DNA of 64,000 nt from Taenia hydatigena (lineage: Eukaryota > Platyhelminthes > Cestoda > Cyclophyllidea > Taeniidae): contig JADWOT020000003.1 of assembly GCA_036345935.2 (NCBI GenBank), forward strand, positions 19,424,509 through 19,488,508. Direction: 5' to 3'. This document shows positions 48,301 through 60,980 of this stretch, in pieces (position 1 is the first letter of the stretch; every line of letters starts with the position of its first letter). The notes beneath the pieces were generated by a model, which saw only the letters and a list, made by a program, of their open reading frames with translations, was not told where the DNA came from and did no database searches. The position numbers were made by a program, and so were the translations under genes.

Positions 48301-50528
48301 TCGCCACTGGGAAATAACGCTAGGTGATGTAGTGACCTCTGCACAATACTTAGTTTCATGATCAAAATTCATCAACAGGTTAGAAAAATTTCTATTACGA
48401 AAAAGAGTAGACCCAAAAACAGATAACTTCAGCTATTCTCAGTTCCCGTTGGGTCCAAAAGACAACGTGAAGATTTGAGAAGGGACCCCTCATCAATCCA
48501 TGCTAAGTAATGCATTACACAAAGGATTATTTTAGAATTGCCATCACCACTCAGAGTTTCCCCTAAAGATACAAAAAAACCGTACAGGCCATCAGTGTAG
48601 ATTAGGTGACACTGAAGCCTACTTGAGCACGCTCTCCGTCATACTTGTACTCGCACGTGAAGTCAGTCTGATCAAAGCGCTTAAGAACTTCAGTGACCCC
48701 GTGGGTGGGGTACGCCAGCATGGGCCGGATGGGAATACCAGGGATGATGCGGCACCGATTGTGTACATCGTCCGGCCCGTCCTCCAGGAGGCTCTGAACA
48801 ATCTTCTCATAGTTGGGACACTGTGCGTAGGCTTGTTTCACGTGCCCCACCACCATTTCGCAATAAGCTTTCCAAGCTTCCGCACCACCCCTTGCCTTCC
48901 AACTGGTGTCCAACACATTCGAGGTCAAGGGCTGACCATCGGCTAGTAGGGCCTGGACTGAGTGGAAAGGAGTCAGCGCCACTGCTTGTCCCAAAGCGGC
49001 GAGCACGGACTGCTCGGCCAACCCGATGCGCAGCTTGCCCTGAAGGCTTCGGATGAGATATTTCGCCTCGCATTCACGACATGCGACCAGGAGACTCTGG
49101 ATCAACTTCACCTTTTTCATCTGAGACTTTAAAGTGGAAAAACGATGAAAAGTAGGTCACGTGTCCTAAAAAGCTTACCGCATTCCCAATCATGAGGGCA
49201 ATCTCCTTCAGTCGTTCGAACACCTGTTGCAGTGTCAACGGTTTCGGTTTGAACATAGTCTGCTGGCGAGATTTAATGGCCTAAAGAGGTGTTTCTTGAT
49301 AGAACCAGCATTGTACCTCAGCCACAGCTCCAAGGTCGCCGAGGCGATTTAATTCCGATTTGATCCGAACATTACTAGCACCTACAAGGAACTTAGAGGA
49401 CGTGGATTATGCCACCTGTAGTAAGAGTGAGCGCTTTGATGAGAAGGCTTTCACCGACGCCCAGCTCTAAACCCTCATAGGAGGGACCAAGTCGATTGAT
49501 TGACATATAAATGCAAACAGGCAACTCCTTGGGAGAGAGAACCCCCACGGAACGGTAAAAATTTGCCAAAACTTCAATTATCTTAAGGCGGCTCGAAATG
49601 CTTTCAATACATTCAAGTGTCTTTGCAAACGCAATATAGGGGACGCTAAAAGAAAGGATACACCATTAGGGGGAATGCTCACTTACGGTTCATTGAATCG
49701 CCAGCTGGCATCTTCCACAGGATCAAATGACTCTTTGGAAGGATTAAATTCTTCACTACGAGAACCAAGTGAATTTAGAAAAAAACTCACGTTGATGAAT
49801 GATCGGCATTCGAATCTAGATGTGCTACATAAAGCAACCAAAACAATTGCATACCAGTCTTTGTTACATTCAAAGCTGAGGACTCGAGTTTAGGAGATAG
49901 CCTCGAAGCTGTTTAAACAGTAGAATAAAAGTTCAACTTACGAGTCGGAAATTTCGTTTTTGTTGCCAACACATCTTTGCGTTTCTTGGATAGAGGAGAG
50001 TTCTCCAATTTGACTGGTGATTGTTTCTGCAAGGAGAATCAGGCCCTGACAAGCAAGTAGCGATGCTTAATAATCGATAAATCATAAGCGCCTCAAATCG
50101 CTACATTTGATGTGGGCATCACTTGAAAAAGCGATGCATATGCAAAAATTAACCTCGATTTCATCCGGCTGAGATTGTCGACCCGAAGATACAATTTCGC
50201 CTAGCAAATGCAAAAAAATAAGAACGCTACCTTTAACAACTACTTCGCTATTGCAGTTCAGATTACCAGTTTCCTTTAGTATTTCTCGATGGCAATCAGA
50301 ATTTAAGACATCCGGCATGGAAGAGCTAGCCATTTTTGAAGACGCTAAACACTAACAAAAATGTAAGAGCGCCTACATTGTGAGTCGTCACAAGAATCGT
50401 CGCTCCCCACAAACACACGTCTTTTCTTCTGCTTTGGAGACCGTGTGGGGGATGCATGTTTTAGCCTAAGCCTAACCGTAAGAAAGGTAAAAACATACCT
50501 TTCATCTGGTTTGGTGGAGAAATATGAT
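45333..50528 (-). CDS. LIG1: DNA ligase 1 (replicative ATP-dependent ligase), first coding exon not found
   Basis: Nineteen exons close in phase (high to low): 50528-50499, 50465-50377, 50344-50231, 50200-50154, 50026-49942, 49908-49855, 49824-49791, 49755-49687, 49645-49416, 49381-49317, 49280-49179, 49120-48623, 48097-47819, 47453-47338, 46661-46561, 46172-46090, 46009-45857, 45781-45584 and 45506-45333. They give 839 residues plus a missing N-terminus. The first visible exon reads SYFSTKP, which looks like the end of a PCNA-binding PIP box. A basic nuclear-localisation stretch ([10 protein letters not shown]) and a disordered linker follow. Next come the DNA-binding domain ([33 protein letters not shown]) and the adenylation domain with KYDGER, whose Lys codon is 48644-48646. 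Then come [33 protein letters not shown] and [18 protein letters not shown]. The OB fold contains [10 protein letters not shown] and [12 protein letters not shown]. It seals nicks between Okazaki fragments and in excision repair. The intron after 46561 has a GC donor (GGCAAGC). Confidence 0.96.
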
Positions 50529-51087
50529 CTAAAGATGTAAGAACGAAGTTAAAAACTACAGTATATGTCTCTGGGGCATTGGATTACACAAAACGACTGG
50601 ACTCAGAGATGATGCATGAAACAGACAAGTGACATAGAAGCGTAGTGAGCAGATAGGCGTTAGACGGCCAACGAGCATTCAAAACAGTGCGCACTAGAGG
50701 CATGAACATATTTCTTGCATTGAACAGAATAGTAAAGGCGATTGTTTGGTCCAAAACTAAGAAATCCGTTTATTAATCATTTATTGCCACGCAAATTATG
50801 TTACTGCCTAGGCTTAAGCGGTCCCACCTGGTACTTTAGTGGCTGTGTTGTATGACTCGACGAAATTGATCACTCTAATATGTCCATTTAGCAAATTTTG
50901 ACGCCTTGCATCATTATTCCACTGTCATTTCTCACGAAGCCAAAAAGTATACGTCAAATTTGTCAAACGATTTTAATTGTTCGAACAGTTTAATATAACT
51001 TCTCACCATTCAAATTCACTTGTTGACGCCAGAGAGGTTGTCGGTGTAAGCTGGTCGGCGTTGTCTTATTATTCACGGTCCTCATCC
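50529..51087. promoter_or_regulatory. Shared upstream region of LIG1 (minus) and GGPS1 (plus)
   Basis: About 560 bases separate the 5'-most LIG1 exon found from the GGPS1 start codon. The two genes are head to head, so their promoters and the missing first LIG1 coding exon should lie here. The phase of the known exon requires a first exon ending with two bases of a codon and carrying Met and probably a Gln-x-x-Ile start of the PIP box. I could not find a segment that fits. No TATA box stands out. This is positional inference. Confidence 0.35.
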
Positions 51088-54000
51088 ATGGAAAACAGTC
51101 ATAGATTTGACAGAGATAACGTATTGTTCAATTTCTAATTGTTTTAGGTTATACTTGCCCCCTTTACCTACCTTACGCAAAATTCGGGCAAGGGTATACG
51201 ATCAAAATTAATAAAAGCTTTTAATTGGTGGCTAAATATCGATCAGAAGAAACTAGATATTTTGGAAGAAGTAATTGAAATGTTACATAATGCGAGCCTT
51301 GTGTAAGTTGTCTTCCTTTTTCTGTCTCCCCATGAGATTTAGTTAACGTGTTTATTAACGCTTATCTTTGAAAAGCTTGAGTGTCTTTGCAACTCATTAA
51401 TTGGACCTGTTTGTTTGGATTTTATTTTATCTGTGATTTTGCCTATTTTCCTTTTGAAGCTTCTAGACTGGCTCTACCTATATTTCATAGGATCTTCGAA
51501 GTTTGGTTTTATAACTCCTGTGTTTATAATGCAATTTGTCCCCTGAAATGGCGTTTTGTATTGATTTCTGACTTACCGCCTTACTAATTTTAGATGTGTG
51601 ACTATATAGTGGATTTATTAATTCATTTGATATTCCTTAGATTCGTGATAACGATCGTATTGCGTTCTGCATACTTTGCTTTACTATTTATAATATCCTT
51701 CAGCGGAAACAACTTGCTTTGGAAGTGCTTTCCTTGTAGTGGATCAAAGCTTTTTCATGTCGATTGTAATTTTAGTTGGGTGAATCTTCTAGGTTCGATT
51801 TGTGAAATTTTTGTGTTTAGTTCGTATACTTTACTGTTGTTCTGATGCATTTGAACTTCTGAGAGTCCATATTACCCGTTATAATGTTGTCGATTTCAGT
51901 AGGCTAGTGGAATGGGCAAAAGTTGTCATTTGCCTGCTTCATTTCTTTTGCTATTTCTACTCTATGTGTTGTACTAAACTTTTATCAACTGTGGCTAATA
52001 TCATCCCTTGCAGAATCGATGATATAGAGGACAGTTCCGATCGTCGGCGGGGTAAACCCGCTGCACACATGCTTTTCGGCGTTCCCTTGTCAATAAACGC
52101 CGCTAACTATGCGTACTTCATAGCATTAGAAAAGGCCCTCACTCTCGAACATCCAGATGTTCCAAAAATTTTCGCAAGTATGCATCACATTTTCTTAACT
52201 TCAATGCACATTGATCGTCATGCTGCGCTCTCGTTCATCTGTTCTGCATTAAAATGTGGTGTTTTCCGTTACAATCCCCATTTGCTTTTACATTGACTGC
52301 AGCTTGATTAGATTTTCCTCACCCGCATCCGAACGCGCAATGCTCCTTTTTCATTCACAGAACAAATGGTAAATCTTCACCGGGGCCAAGGTCTGGACAT
52401 CTACTGGCGGTGTTCACTTAAGTGTCCCTCTGAGGAGGAGTACAAGGACATGGTCATACGGAGTAGGCTTCTCTGTTCTCTCTACCACCTTGCCTTTTAC
52501 AGAAACTGGTGGCCTCTTCGGTATGGCTGTGAACTTCATGCAACTTTTCTCCACTAACACTACGTAGGCACCGTTGCGGTCATTGTCTCACTAGTTCAGT
52601 GCTCCTCTCCCTCCTTTACGATCATTGACGTGTTTTTAGGGACTACAAACCCCTTTTGGATGCTCTTGGTTTGTGGTTTCAAATTCGTGATGATTTTGCC
52701 AACCTCGTGGATACTTCTGTAAGTTGGTTGCCGTTGTTAACCCCAATCAACTTTCATTTCTGAGCGTTCACAAATATATTGTATCTTCAAAAATGGATTC
52801 AGGAACTGTAAGCTTAGCTGTCACCTTTCCATTATTCCAGTCACCTTCTGGCTTAAATCTAGTACGCAATTTTAAGCCACTTAAAGGGATTGTCGCTTTC
52901 CAAGCGTGTTGTTAACCCATCAATTGTAATGATTCCGAGAAATAAATATTCAGTGCTGCTGTTACCACTCAGTACCACGAGGCAAAGGACTTCGCAGACG
53001 ACCTAACGGAGGGCAAGTTCAGCTTCCCGGTGGTGCACGCGATCAACAGCTTCCCTAACGACCAGCAGGTAATGGCAATTCTGCGTCAGCGCACCTCTAA
53101 TCGCGCTGTGAAGGAGCATTGCATCCAGCACCTCCGCAAACTTGGCTCTCTTGCCCACACCGCGCGCACTCTTATCCAACTGGAGCTGGAGTTAGTTGGT
53201 CTCCTCATTGACACCCTTTTAGATAGCTGAGAATTCTTACTGTTTCAATTAAATAGAGTGGGCTGGTGCTACTCGATAGGCCTTTTGTGTACGTTTACCG
53301 TACATATCACTGCATGTTTTGCATGCAGAGGATTTTTCGCTCTAGCATTGCCGGCCCTTTTTCTCGGTTTATTATGCTTTTTTAAATTGTTGGCTTTCAT
53401 GGCCACTCAGAAGGGATTTATATCTAATTGCCTGTTTTATTTCAAAAAAAAATATCTGTCCTTGCAACTTTATCTATTACTTTTCATCACCGTTTTATGA
53501 TCGACCTTAAACTGAAAGTGCAAACGATAGTTAACGTTTATTTGACAAAGCAGTAATTTGAAGAAAGATTACAGCCTCTCCTAACGAGTTTAAATGCTGA
53601 TGGGTCTACTCGTCTGTCGTTATCTAAGGATAACGCCGGTTTTACATGCCTATTTAAAACGACTTAATCACTGTCCCGCTAGTACGTGGGCTAAATAGAT
53701 TATCCCACAAGGATTGTGGTGGCTCTAGGCCCCTTTTTCTGAGTGGAAGAAATAAATTTCTGATCGTGCCAAGGTGTTCCCAATTTCGCATCATCTTGGA
53801 GATCAGTTAGCTTTTGGCTGTGCTTTTTCCTTCATGTTTGCTCGAAAAGGTCGCTACTTCGACTTACAAAAACTTTGGATGTCGGCAAAAACAAGTCGTG
53901 TTAATTTTTTTTCAGTTTCATCGACACAATGGAGTTCTTAAATCGTTTTGTTTGCAACCGATGACTAAACACCCAAATGTTTTGGTTAATGCGTGGTGTT

Positions 54001-54257
54001 ATGCACTCTATGAAATGCGAGCATGCTTGGCCTTACGTTTGTTCCTCCTCTCTAGGTGTAGACGCATTGTAGAGGAGTTAGGTGGGAATCCGCACGTTCT
54101 ATTGTTCTTTGAGAAGTACTCGAAGGTCTATAGAGATCCGGGCTCGTGGGAGCCGAAGCCTTTCCATTTGAACCCCAAAAACGAACGTACCACGCCATGC
54201 AATGGCTTGGATGACGCGGAGTTCTATGCATCTTCCTCCTCCGCGGGAGACAATTGA
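51088..54257 (+). CDS. GGPS1: Geranylgeranyl diphosphate synthase
   Basis: Eight exons close in phase: 51088-51120, 51148-51302, 52014-52177, 52361-52462, 52503-52563, 52640-52718, 52973-53190 and 54056-54257. They give 337 residues, close to the usual ~300 of animal GGPPS. The enzyme adds isopentenyl diphosphate to farnesyl diphosphate to make the C20 donor for protein prenylation. Visible landmarks are [14 protein letters not shown] with the first Asp-rich motif at residues 65-69, GQGLDIYWR (126-134), [10 protein letters not shown] (152-161), the second Asp motif in QIRDDFANL (186-194) and LTEGKFSFP (209-217). The GGNP block near residue 280 is on the last exon, so stopping at the in-frame TGA at 53230 would truncate the protein. 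The short DDxxD motif without an insertion, and HNASL before it, are typical of the animal GGPPS group and not of FPP synthase. The first intron is only 27 nt. The last ~40 residues are an acidic/Ser-rich extension. Confidence 0.95.
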
Positions 54258-55057
54258 ATGGCGTCATTTCCTCTTCCTTTATCTGTGCTCTGTCTTTTCC
54301 TTTTTTCAGTTCTATTTTATGTATTTTGAAGACGAAAAGATATAACAATCGCTTGAAGCAATCTGCATTTCTTCGATTGACTGTCACCTTTTATTAGTTT
54401 TGGGTTTTGGGAAGTACAAAAGTCACAAATTCTTGATCGCCGCGCAGGCTGTTCTGGTGTCTGTCGTCACCTGGCGCTGGCCAATCAGGTGCTCCGACCT
54501 GATCAGTCACAATACCTGGGTCAATGAACTCACTCATTCTCTCTAGAATTGGGAGATATTTATCTGTTAGCTGTTGGTTGTGGCTTTGCCTTTGAATGCT
54601 GCATGGACGTATCTACAGAAGGCTAGACTAAGCCTGTTGTAAGGTCGAGGCATCTGGGAGTTGTTTTACCTCCCTAATAGTCATGGCGTCGTTCACGCCT
54701 TTTAGAGCAATGCTAGCAACTATTTTACCATTGCTGTGGTTGACTGCTAGAATTAACTGAGAATCTCAATTGCGAGAGCTCACGTTTTACAATTATGTGG
54801 CCAATGTCGGCGATAGGAGAGCTCTTCCTGTGTCTTGTTCCATCGCGTGGAAGCATAAGGCGGTGCGTTTGTGTGCAGTGAGGCCTCGTTTCTTCAATCC
54901 GTTCTGGTGAAGTGTCAAAGTACAAAGCGTGTTTTCGCCTATTTGTTTGAGCATTTCGACTCACTTTTGATCCCGTTCATGGCATGCTACTAAATAAACA
55001 TTTTCTCCGCCCTTGCTATGCTTTTTTCGTATCATATCTGTCTTGCAAATAGAATTA
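54258..55057. other. Intergenic region between GGPS1 and ERCC1
   Basis: No exon is convincing. The part 54420-54650 is more GC-rich and has the look of a dispersed repeat, but no partner was seen in the window. The ERCC1 promoter is presumably close to its 3' end. Confidence 0.4.
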
Positions 55058-58000
55058 ATGGTAGCGAACGTGGATGATCTCGATAAGTGTCGATTGTCTC
55101 GATTTTTCTCCCAAGGCTTCGGAAGGAAGTGATTCGGAAAAGGCAGAAGGACGCCGCTTTGAGCTGCATTACGATTCCCTTGTAAGTTGTTGGTTCTCAC
55201 TTTTTACTTAAGTGTCAAAAATAACCTTGTGCTTTTCGGATTTGCATTCTCGCAAGCTAAACTTGAATAAATTTTCGCCTAACTTCTCATTGGCAGCAAT
55301 CTTGTGAAATTAAAGTCCGTACTTTTCTTTTTTTTAAAATAGCCTTGTCGACGGAAAATACCGTCTTATTAAATTTTGGCATAACATGTGTTTTCCTCAC
55401 CATTCTTGACTGTTTAGTAATACTCTTGGGGACGTTACAAATGTGAATTTAAAACAGGTAGCTTTTGTTGACCTCAGAATGACAGGGAAGAAAAGTCCCA
55501 CGTTCCCACTGGCCTCGAGATGTTCTCAGCCTACCGTCAGGGCATTCTAAACCCGGACATAGTCAGCACACAGGCTGCCACATCAAAGGTGGGAGAAGGG
55601 AAGAAGGGGAATGAGCCTAACACCTCCAGCGCAGTGAGGGTTCCCCCAGCTTGGTTGAAACCGCGTGGCGTGCTTGGTCGTCTGGCTTCCGGTCACGTCT
55701 CCACAGCCAAAAGTGTCCCTTCCTCCTCATCTGCCCCGGCCATTTCGATCGCAGCTGCTGAAAAGATTGCTTACGAATCTCCATCGATTCCTACGAAGGC
55801 TGGGTAGGTTTCTGTTACTCTTGATTTTTACATTTTCCTATTAATTTTTGGAATGTTTTCTTATCTTAGAGTTCCAGTTGACAGCAAAAAATTGCTGGTT
55901 AGTCAACGTCAGGTCAGTTGTCCATCTGCTTTCAGAGCCATTAATCGCTGACTGCAATTTGACGTCCGTTTCCTTCTAGAGAGGGAATCCCCTCCTCGAA
56001 TTGATTCGACACGTTACTTGGGAGTACGCGGCGATTGAGCCCGACTATGTCTTCGGTCCCAGCCAGTGTGCGTTTTTTCTCAGGTATCAGTACTCTCACC
56101 GGTACTACTACTGCTTTTGTCTCAGTGGTGTTATTTATCTATTCTCTAATTACTGAAATTACAGTCTGCGATATCACAACCTGAATCCGGAGTATATTTT
56201 CAAGCGGCTTCAGAAACTCAAGTCGACATTTCACCTCATTGTACTCATTGTGTTGGTCGATGTGGTATGTCCTTCCTTCGCTATTCTCATTGCCGTATTT
56301 GATTTATGTGAAGATTGCCGTCAAAAAGTGCGTCATCATAGCTTCTTACCTACCCACTTTGTACCTCTGCTGGTCGCCTGATAAACTGGGATCGTGTTAC
56401 AAAGGTTCTTTACTTTTCCTGTTGATCTACTCATTAGGTATAGTAGATATTGTTTGAACCATTAAGTATTCGTTCACTCTGGTTACACGATGGTTTACAT
56501 CGATGCAATGTCGTTATCAAAAACACCATTTTTTGGCTTAAAAGCAGCGGATATGCCGCCTTTGTACATCTTAGATGCACACAGCGCCTCTTTGGGTCGG
56601 TGCATTGGCTTTGCTATCGTCATCACTACCTTTTGAAAGCAAGACTTTAACCGCTAAAAGTCTAACAGAGACTGGTATTGAGCTACTTTTTATTCTCTAT
56701 TTTTGAACAGGACGACGCTCATCATCCTTTGAAAGAGTTGAACAAATTTGGACTCACGCAGAACGTAACAGTACTGCTTGCTTGGAGGTACCTCTTCCTC
56801 TTTTGTCCATTTAGTCTTGAGTTGCAAAGCTGTAAATTATGTGAAGCCTACAGTATTGTCATGGGACTTGGGTTTAAAAAAAAGCACTTAATCTGAAATT
56901 CAAAACTCTAATTAATGTTTATATGCATCTGGCAAATTTATCATGCTATATTTTGCTATGTACTCATGGCTTCACCGGACTAGAAACGGACAAGACACAT
57001 TTATGTGTAGGGTCGACCTCTTCCGCACCACCGATTCCGTCCGCTCTCACTTTGCATAGGCACCATTAGCCTCATTTAAAAAATGCTCCAAGTCTGGCGT
57101 GTTCCCTTGCCAGCCTAGATCCTGGATTTGATCTTGAACTCTGGGCTTCTTCACTACTCTTGCGACTCAGTCTGTACGGTTCTCTCTACTGACTTCCTGA
57201 TCCGTTAAGTGATGTGCGAGTCTAGAAGTGGGTTTATTGCAGGCTTGCAGAAAGGCCGAGCGGTGTGCCATCAATGTGCTCATCTGATCGTGGAAGGCTG
57301 AGGAGGTCTGCACAGTCGAAAAGTTATCCAGCCTCATCAGTATACTACTACTTTACTGTTCCAATGGATGACACACTCCCGTTCATAATTTTGATGTTAA
57401 AGAAGGAAGTGAATTCTGAAGCTCTTTCTTCATGCCGCATTTTGTCTCTTACAGCTTTCTTGAAGCGGCGCGCTACGTAGAGTGCTTTAAGGCATTGGTG
57501 AACAAGCCACCAGAGGAGCTGCAGCCAGAAGTGGCGATCGCAACGGCGCAAAAAGATCAGTTGACTCTCGCAACCGACTTTTTCACCTCTCTTCGCGTCG
57601 TCTCGCGGTCGGATGCCGCTGCTCTCCTCTCCCGTTTCGGGGTACGTCGTCTCTTCTTCTCTATTCAAGGGAGTTTTCAATACCTTTACACTGCCATAAA
57701 AGCCTAGGACTGGGAATTTCAGCAACATACGTGTTCATTTTAAAGGTTGTAGGATTTTAAACTTAGTTATCATACAATCCTTTTCTTGCACAAAGTTACG
57801 ACGCGCCCTACTTGCGATCTTCTCTGAATTTCCGATCAATTGTGTTGGAGGAGTGTCTGGAATTACTCTGTATGATTTCGATGATTTTCATTGGTTTATA
57901 TTTTTCGTTGGAGAACCGCGCTGGCGAATTCTTTCGGAAATAAAGGCCAAAGGTTGGCGGATAATTTCTTTCACCTAATCATATTTCGCGAAGTTGCACT

Positions 58001-60980
58001 CATAAGCAGAGATCTGGTGGATTGGGGACAGACTCAAGACTGGAGGTTTGGATAGCGCACTCAGAGCCGTGCATATCCAACTTTGATGTCGCGACATGGT
58101 AGCTTGGACTTCTGCATAGCAGTCTATGCAGTCCGAATCAAAGCAGATCTAGCTGTGTCGTTTTGCTGTTCAGCTTCTGCTTGCCACCTTGATTCCTCGG
58201 AACAGCTTTAGATCACCTTCTCTTTTCCATCCATAAAAGCTCCAACGCCAGCCAACTCTCGTTTTCCCTGCTAATGAAGTACCATGCAGTGATGTTTGTG
58301 TGTGTGCGTGTGTGTAGGAAAATCTCATTACTTACAAGTTCATGTGAATGGTGGTATTAGTGCGATAAATTACGCCCTCATAGATTAGACAAAGCAAAAT
58401 CGCTTCTAGGCACTCTGCCTCCTAACAAAGTTTACCTGTGTCCCCAATAAGTATCATTATATTACTGAGGCATGTTTGTCACTGCGACAATTTCACCGTT
58501 TTATTTCATGAATAAGCTCCACTCGGTAATAACTATTTCACAATGCATACATATGTGTCCATCATCGCAACTTGAGCATTTCTAGTCACCTTTCAAAAGC
58601 ATGCTCATGAGGTTGGAGAGTATTCTCTGCTAAATCAGAAAGGCTCGAGTTTTTCGGAACACCATCACTAATCACGAGTCATGCATATGAAGGTTTAAAG
58701 TTAGATCAATTCATATGATCCTACCATTGTTGCCTCTTGCTCACATCGCGTTGCATTATGAACGAAATAATTGACGTCACTTGATCACGCTGAATGGTTT
58801 GATGAGTTGCTGATGTCGGAGTACGATGGAAAGGTTGACATCAATAAACTGCCATACGGAATACAACAGATTTATTTATTTTCTATGCTCAATGCTTCCG
58901 CCATCGCCAGATTTTTTAATTAGTAGGGTATTTTTCACGCCGTGAACAGTCCTATATCATACATGTGCTTCCATTTCCTAAATTAGAAGGTTTGTCGAGC
59001 TTTGATATCTCTAATTTTTTATTCTGTACTAATAGCTTCGGGTGATAAATTCAACTCTGCTAAACGTGGTCCTCACATACCTTTACGTGTGTGTTGGTGT
59101 GTAAATGAGGTCTACGCATGTCTTGTTCCTGTGTTTTCACCAGTCTAAGCCTTGTGGGATGTTAGACCGAAAGTGAATTTAAGCCACTTCGTCAATTTTC
59201 TTGTTATGCATGTCAACAAGAAGAGTAAGAACAGTGGCTTTGCTTATAGCCCGGGCTTACACCATCTCGCAGCGACAAACATCTGCAGCTCCGTATAAAA
59301 TGCGAAATCCGTTGGTAGTGCGAGTTTACATCACAGCATCGGCATAACAATGACACCACTTTCTATTGCCTGCTGTCGCTTGCTCTGCGGTAGTCCTGTT
59401 CATCCACATTCGATGAATCCACAGTTTGGATTTTTCTGTACTGTATTCACTTCATTTGACCCTGATAGTAATCGCTTCTGTGGGATCATGTTGTCGTCCT
59501 AGTGTTAAAGCCATTTCTGATCTTAACTTCTGTGATTTCTTCCCTTCTTCTTTAGCAGGAACATGTGGACACAGTGTTGCGACTATGCACGCACACATTA
59601 CGTGTTGTTACTGTTACCGAACATTGTGACGATCAAGCTGTAGCACCCTGCAGACTTACTCTTGACCGCCAAGTCCAGTAGGTCGACATGTATGCTTGAG
59701 GGCGTGTGTGTGTTGCTTGTTTAGCGGGAAGATGATGACTCCAATTTGTCGTTTGAGTGAAATTGGTAATCGAATCGGTTCCTTTATCAATAGGGGATGA
59801 GAATTCAAAGTGAAGCTTTTCAATGTGCCTGGGAGAAATGACAGTGGAGAAAGTGACTTCCAGTGTTGTTTGCGAGGCAGTTAGCCACTTGGACACACTG
59901 TAATGAGAGGAACCTGGTTCCAAACAATCTCAACCTAGTGTTGAATTTCATCCTCTCGTCGTTTCTTGCAAGCAATAATTGACAGATCTCTTGCAAATTG
60001 ACTGACTAGGTCTCGTGGAGTTAGAACACAAAAGGTACTAAAGCATATCGCAGCATTTGCCACTTTAACAGGTATTCAATTTTGGTGCCTCATGATAACA
60101 CGGAACTCAGGCGCCCTTTGCGTCAATTTCGGCATAACATAAAAGCTGCGCACTTCTGATGTTGTGATAGCAAATAAATAAGATTGGGATCCACATAGTT
60201 TTTCTGCTTTGTCAATTTGTTAAAATAGTTCACTACTAGAAAAGAACGGCTCATGCGATTTTCCCACCGACTCCTGTGTGTTTTGATATGGATGAGGCCG
60301 CTTTCATTCGCATTAGTCGGACTCTTCTCACACGGAATCCCGCACCATAAATGTGCGTATTTTTGAGCAGCTGGTGGACCTTTCGGGAGTTCTGCATTGC
60401 GGCGTCCTTCATTCAAAGACGGATTTATGCGTTACGCATTAGTGGTCAAAAAAAATTCATCCGAGAAGGGGATTCCGTGGATAATCTCGTGCATCAGACA
60501 CTTTGGTGCTACACTCTTAGTAGGCAAATGGAAATGTCGTTTTGAATGTCACATCATCCACCTCAGGAGATCTATGAGTCTCTTTTCTTCAACTTCCTCA
60601 AATTGTTTTTGCATTTGCCAGGGTGCCAATCAGGGGCAGCATCAGTGATCTTTTTGCTGCTGAAAAGTTTTATGCAGCTAGAGATCCTCACCAAATCAAA
60701 TGACGCGAAATAAACTAGACACTTCTGGCCTGATTAGTGAAACACTCGCCACTCGTCACATGCTGCACACCGGTGGATCACTTGCTTCCCAACCTTTGAG
60801 GCGGAAAGCTCCGAGGTCGTTTAATTATGAATGCTTGTTTGCCCTTCATTACAGACCGTTTCAGATATCATAAAGGCGGACAGGAAGATGTTGGAGAGTT
60901 GCCCCGGTATAGGCACCGTGAAAGCGGAAAGAATCTACGAGGCACTTCACTCTAGCCTCAAGCGAAAGGACTTCGATTAG
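55058..60980 (+). CDS. ERCC1: ERCC1, partner of the XPF endonuclease
   Basis: Exons 55116-55181, 55478-55803, 55870-55912, 55980-56083, 56165-56264, 56711-56787, 57455-57641 and 60855-60980 close in phase and give 342 residues. The start is tentative: ATG at 55058-55060 directly before a GTAGCG donor, spliced over 55 bases to 55116, would supply the Met and nothing else. The central nuclease-like domain begins with VSQRQRGNPLLELIRHVTWE and PDYVFGPSQCAFFLSLRYHN, then NPEYIFKRLQKL, LIVLIVLVDV and LLAWSFLEAARYVECFKAL. It is known to be catalytically inactive in ERCC1 and binds XPA. The double helix-hairpin-helix end has DIIKADRKMLESCPGIG and KAERIYEALH, used to pair with XPF and bind DNA in nucleotide excision and crosslink repair. 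The N-terminal third (Ser/Ala/Pro-rich) is poorly conserved, as in other ERCC1 proteins. The last intron is about 3.2 kb, much longer than the rest. Confidence 0.93.
58296..58315. repeat. GT-rich dinucleotide run in the last ERCC1 intron
   Basis: An interrupted GT run of about 20 bases inside the long last intron (57642-60854). The rest of that intron shows no recognisable gene. Confidence 0.75.

Noticed and set aside
53030..53230. GGPS1 ending at the TGA at 53228-53230
   Set aside because: A donor at 53191 joins in phase to 54056 and restores the conserved GGNP block near the C-terminus, so the TGA is intronic.
57250..57320. tRNA-like string AAGGCCGAGCGGTGTG
   Set aside because: Resembles a D-loop of Leu/Ser tRNA, but no anticodon stem, T-loop or acceptor pairing follows.
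60630..60710. Alternative ERCC1 exon reading GSISDLFAAEKFYAAR
   Set aside because: No acceptor gives the required phase, and the exon at 60855 fits perfectly. Kept only as a remark.
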